Source: Candidatus Binatia bacterium
GTDB taxonomy: Bacteria > Desulfobacterota > Binatia > UBA12015
NCBI GenBank assembly: GCA_019749875.1
Contig: JAIEPK010000142.1
Coordinates: 1 to 40,578 of the forward strand
Direction: 5' to 3'
DNA length: 40,578 bases
The notes under the pieces are model-generated. The model was not told the DNA's origin. It saw nothing but the letters and a program-made list of their open reading frames with translations, and did no database searches. Positions 36,636 to 40,578 of the stretch are shown here, in pieces. Position 1 is the stretch's first letter, and every line of letters begins with the position of its first letter. A program made the position numbers and the translations under genes.

Positions 36636-38645
36636 CTACGGCACCGTCACCGTCAGCGACGCCGCCTGATTCGACGGCTCGGGGTCGAGCACCGGGCTCG
36701 ACACGCTCGCGTCGATCGTGATCTGCGCGCCGGCCGCCGGGATCAGGCTGATCGTGCGCGTCTTCGTGCCCGGGCGCCTGCCGGTGCTCACGCGACCGGT
36801 CGAGCACAGGATCGCGCCGGCGCTGCCGCTGCAGCCGCGCGGCAGCTTGAGCGCGTCGAACGGACCGCCGGTGATGGACGCGGCGATGGTCGCGTCGGCG
36901 ATGCGGCTCGGTCCGGCGTTCGTCATGCGCAGCGCGATGCGCATCTTGCGGCCGGCGACCGGCGGGATGCGCGGCCCGCCGATCGCGATGCCGAGATCGG
37001 CGGCGCTGCTCTCGAGGCAGTCGACGATGCCGTTGGTATTGACGTCGGCGTCGACGCTGCCGCAGCCGCACGCACCGGGATCGGTCTTGGCGGCGTCGAC
37101 CGGACACGCGTCGACGCAGTCGAGCGCCCCGTCGCCGTCACCGTCGACGTCCGGCACGCCGCAGCCGCACACGCCGGGATCGATCTTCGCGGGATCGTCC
37201 GGGCAGAGGTCGACGCAGCCGCCCTCGGGCACGTCGCAGCCGCACAGCCCGGGATCGGTCTTCAGCGGGTCGAACGGACAGAGGTCGACGCAGTCCGGCG
37301 TGCCGTCGCCGTCCCAATCGTCCTCGGGCACGCCGCAGCCGCACGCGCCGGGATCGGTCTTCGCGGGATCGTCCGGGCACAGGTCGACGATGACGCTCAC
37401 GTCGTACGTGCCGCTCACGACGGCGCCCGCCGCGTCGCTCGCCTGCAGGCTGAACGAGAACGCGCCGGCCTGGGTCGGCGTGCCGGACAGCACGCCGGTC
37501 ACCGCGTCGACGTGCAGGCCATCGGGCACGGCGCCGCCCGTGCTCTGCACGGTGTACGGCGGCAGGCCGCCGATCACGAGCGGCGTCGCGGTGTACGCGA
37601 CGCCGACGCTCGCCTCGGGCAACGGATCGTCGACCGCGGTGAGGTCGACGTCGATCGCGACGTTCTGCGCGCCGACGAAGCCGCCGATGTCCGAGCAGCC
37701 GTCGATCGGCGCGTCACCGGGCACCGGGCTGTCGTCGTTGACGCAGGGTTGCGCCTCGTTGTTCTCGGGGTCGCGCGGGCCGTTGTACGTGTAGAACTCG
37801 TAGCGCCGGATCACCGAGCGCTTGCCGGCGACGAGCGGATCCTCCTTGACGTCGGCGTCCTCCTGCGCGCCTTCCGCGTTGCCGGGCTTCGACTGGATCA
37901 GCTTCCACTCGGTCTCGATCTCGGTCTCGTCGTCCGGCACGATGCCGCCGGCGAGCCCGAGCAGCAGTGCGTTCAGATCCGCCGGCTGCAGGTCGCGAGC
38001 GCTCTCGACCTTGAAGACCTTCAGCCACTGCGGCTCGCCGTACTGCGCGTGGTTCTCCTCCTCGACGGGCTCGACCTCGGCACGCACGTCCACGCCGCCG
38101 CCCGCCTGCGGGATGACGCTCCACACCGGCACCGGCAGATTGACGGTCTCGGGGACGACGCCGAAGGTGCTGCTCGCGCTGCCGGGATTCGCCGCGACCA
38201 GCCAGCGGTACGTCGTGCGGGTCGGGTTCGCGCTCAGGCTGACGCCGTAGTGCTCGCAGCCGCTGGTCGCGTAGTTGCCGATCGGACCGCCGGAGTAGCA
38301 GTCGTGTCCGCCGGGCGTGATCGCGGCCGGCGCGACCGGCGTCGCCTCCCACTGCGTGCCGTTCCAGTGGCGGTAGCGCACCAGCACGCGCGGGTGTGCG
38401 GGATCCACCGTGGTGTCGAGGATCTCGGGCGTGCCGTAGCGGATGTAGCTGCCGCCGAAGGTGTACGGCACGTCGGCCGGGTGCATGTCCTCGAGCTCGA
38501 TCTCGAAGCCGTGGCACTCGTGTCCGGTGTCGTTCACCACGTCGAAGTTGCTCAGTGTGCCGAAGCTGCTCGCGAAGCTCGTGCGGCCGGCGAGCAGCAG
38601 CAGGGCTGCCGCGAGCGCTGCGATGACCGATCGTCCTCGTCTCAT
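36636..38645 (-). CDS. Secreted protein with He_PIG, thrombospondin-3-like repeats and a CARDB-like end (669 aa)
   Basis: ATG 38645 follows CGGGGGGAC; the frame open to 38960 lacks another good start. Signal peptide 1-25 (SVIAALAAALLLLAGRTSFA). Residues about 26-330 form a domain of unknown type, with FDVVNDTGHECHGFEIELED at its head. A He_PIG Ig repeat is at about 332-420 (GLPPYTVQSTGGAVPDGLHV). Four Ca-binding-type repeats with CPDDPAKTDPGACGCG lie at about 417-545. The end (545-669) resembles CARDB/DUF11 adhesion-type domains (LRMTNAGPSRIADATI). Likely cell-surface or released, Ca-dependent and structural or binding. A sigma54-like promoter lies upstream on the minus strand, so it may be controlled by the divergent regulator at 38991. 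Confidence 0.85.
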   Translation of the reverse strand: MRRGRSVIAALAAALLLLAGRTSFASSFGTLSNFDVVNDTGHECHGFEIELEDMHPADVPYTFGGSYIRYGTPEILDTTVDPAHPRVLVRYRHWNGTQWEATPVAPAAITPGGHDCYSGGPIGNYATSGCEHYGVSLSANPTRTTYRWLVAANPGSASSTFGVVPETVNLPVPVWSVIPQAGGGVDVRAEVEPVEEENHAQYGEPQWLKVFKVESARDLQPADLNALLLGLAGGIVPDDETEIETEWKLIQSKPGNAEGAQEDADVKEDPLVAGKRSVIRRYEFYTYNGPRDPENNEAQPCVNDDSPVPGDAPIDGCSDIGGFVGAQNVAIDVDLTAVDDPLPEASVGVAYTATPLVIGGLPPYTVQSTGGAVPDGLHVDAVTGVLSGTPTQAGAFSFSLQASDAAGAVVSGTYDVSVIVDLCPDDPAKTDPGACGCGVPEDDWDGDGTPDCVDLCPFDPLKTDPGLCGCDVPEGGCVDLCPDDPAKIDPGVCGCGVPDVDGDGDGALDCVDACPVDAAKTDPGACGCGSVDADVNTNGIVDCLESSAADLGIAIGGPRIPPVAGRKMRIALRMTNAGPSRIADATIAASITGGPFDALKLPRGCSGSAGAILCSTGRVSTGRRPGTKTRTISLIPAAGAQITIDASVSSPVLDPEPSNQAASLTVTVP
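37030..37395 (-). repeat. Four TSP3-like CP-DP-K-DPG-CGCG repeats
   Basis: Four unequal tandem copies encode CPDDPAKTDPGACGCG, CPFDPLKTDPGLCGCD, CPDDPAKIDPGVCGCG and CPVDAAKTDPGACGCG, two of the intervals with DGDG loops. Copies are similar at DNA level (GGGATCGGTCTT...GTCGACGCAG), which would favour gain or loss by recombination. Confidence 0.8.
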
Positions 38646-38720
38646 GTCGTCCCCCCGATCCCTGCACTTCGTTCGCGCTGCGTTGGCCGGGACGGTCTCG
38701 CCGCCGGCGCGCGGGCCGAG

Positions 38721-38736
38721 CGCAAGCGCGATGCCA
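38721..38736 (-). promoter_or_regulatory. Sigma54-like -24/-12 promoter for the gene starting at 38645
   Basis: On the minus strand the sequence TGGCATCGCGCTTGCG matches the sigma54 consensus TGGCACG-N4-TTGCW at 13 of 16 positions (counting the four N), with GG-N10-GC exact. It predicts a transcript start near 38709 and a leader of about 64 bases. Confidence 0.45.
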
Positions 38737-38790
38737 CCGCCGCAGCGGGCCACCGCACCATGATTCCCCCGCGGACGTCGCGCCGTTCGG

Positions 38791-38804
38791 GGGGCAATTG
38801 CCCC
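38791..38804. promoter_or_regulatory. Perfect 14-bp palindrome between divergent genes
   Basis: GGGGCAATTGCCCC is a perfect palindrome midway in the divergent region between 38645 and 38991. A second, shorter one, GGTGCGCACC, lies at 38844-38853. Placement 55-130 bases from both sigma54-like elements fits an activator binding site; which protein binds is not known. Confidence 0.45.
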
Positions 38805-38918
38805 TCGGGGGCATCGCACCCTCGTCCGGTCGTCCCTCGAATGGGTGCGCACCTTGAGGAATCCGCGCACCGGACCCATATTGACGGCCGTTGCCGGGTG
38901 CGCGCGGCGGCGGAGACA

Positions 38919-38934
38919 GGGCACGAGCGTTGCT
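38919..38934 (+). promoter_or_regulatory. Sigma54-like -24/-12 promoter for the NtrC-family regulator
   Basis: GGGCACGAGCGTTGCT differs from TGGCACG-N4-TTGCW only at the first base, with GG-N10-GC exact. It predicts a transcript start near 38945, about 46 bases before ATG 38991. Confidence 0.6.
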
Positions 38935-38990
38935 CCCCGGCCCGCCTTGCCCGAGCGCACATGCGCGACGGCCCATCAGCAAGACACCCC

Positions 38991-40379
<1,389 letters not shown>

Positions 40380-40392
40380 AATGCTCCGGTTC

Positions 40393-40408
40393 CGGCACAA
40401 TGTCCGCA
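40393..40408 (+). promoter_or_regulatory. Possible sigma54-like element before the last gene
   Basis: CGGCACAATGTCCGCA keeps GG-N10-GC and the GGCAC block but has CCGC rather than TTGC at -12, so it is a weak match. It lies 14 bases after the stop of the regulator and about 26 bases before ATG 40435. Confidence 0.3.
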
Positions 40409-40434
40409 TCCCCGAGGGCGAGAAGAACCACGTG

Positions 40435-40578
40435 ATGATCCCAGCACGACGCAACGCGGCCGCCACGCCGCGCGCCGCCGCGATCGCGGCGCTGACGGTA
40501 TTCTTGACGTTGCTCGCCGGCGTGCGCGACGGCCGCGCGGGCGGCAGCTCGCCGGTGCTCGCGCTCACCGCGGCCGAT
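40435..40578 (+). CDS. Start of an exported protein, cut by the right window edge (48 codons seen)
   Basis: From ATG 40435 (GTG 40432 is also possible) the frame stays open to the window end. The first residues form a signal peptide: a basic start (IPARRNAAATPRAAA), a hydrophobic core (IAALTVFLTLLAGV), then a polar stretch. GAGGGCGAGAAG upstream may act as the ribosome binding site. It follows the sigma54 regulator by 55 bases and has a weak sigma54-like element in front. The product cannot be identified from this part. Confidence 0.5.
   Translation, partial: MIPARRNAAATPRAAAIAALTVFLTLLAGVRDGRAGGSSPVLALTAAD

Noticed and set aside
37030-37395. Regularly spaced repeats that might suggest a CRISPR array
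   Set aside because: They are in frame and encode CP-DP-K-DPG-CGCG protein repeats.
36276-38990. A long N-terminal extension of the sigma54 regulator frame
   Set aside because: The frame is open by chance through the opposite-strand TSP3-repeat gene; the receiver domain begins naturally at 38991.

Overview
The window is high-GC DNA throughout. It carries a dense set of exported proteins: Sec signal peptides, one Tat leader, lipoprotein-like leaders, Pro-Thr-rich linkers, Ca-binding DxDxDG repeats and Cys-rich modules. A sigma54 activator and an OmpR-type winged-helix/AAA/TPR regulator are also present. This mix suggests a large-genome, Gram-negative, free-living soil or sediment bacterium of the deltaproteobacterial kind (Binatia, other Desulfobacterota or Myxococcota). 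That placement is inference; no rRNA or ribosomal protein gene is present to fix it. No tRNA, CRISPR array, insertion sequence or phage gene was seen.

Layout. 1-10994 (+): the tail of an unknown gene, then two large secreted proteins (1191 and 1930 aa). They share an N-terminal module and a C-terminal four-Cys module but carry different central enzyme modules (phytase-like esterase; PHP-type phosphoesterase). A small EF-hand protein is translationally coupled behind the second. 11045-13776: small genes and a Ycf48/BNR-like propeller lipoprotein. 14101-20649: a Tat-exported PhoD-type phosphatase, an S9 peptidase, and a divergent pair of homologous cohesin-like/Ca-repeat proteins, one of which has lost its frame twice. 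20947-29715: a small lipoprotein, a Rieske protein coupled to a START-fold protein with iron-ligand-like residues, a DyP peroxidase with an encapsulin cargo-type tail, a subtilisin-like protease, a PhoA alkaline phosphatase, and three gene remnants that lack their centres (DUF72, beta-lactamase-family, SDR). 29842-33173 (-): a large thaumatin-domain protein coupled to a small upstream ORF. 33316-36300 (-): the AAA/TPR regulator. 36636-40578: a TSP3-repeat protein divergent from an NtrC-family sigma54 response regulator, then the start of another exported protein; each of these three has a sigma54-like -24/-12 element upstream.

How the genes may work together. Four proteins are PhoA, PhoD, phytase-like and PHP-like, so phosphate release from organic phosphorus outside the cytoplasm is a plausible shared theme, with two exported proteases alongside. 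The sigma54 regulator probably controls its own gene and its immediate neighbours. The points most worth following are the DyP encapsulin tail without a shell gene nearby, the possible split Rieske oxygenase, the sigma54 promoter set, the paired modular giants, and the run of genes that keep both ends but have lost their middle.
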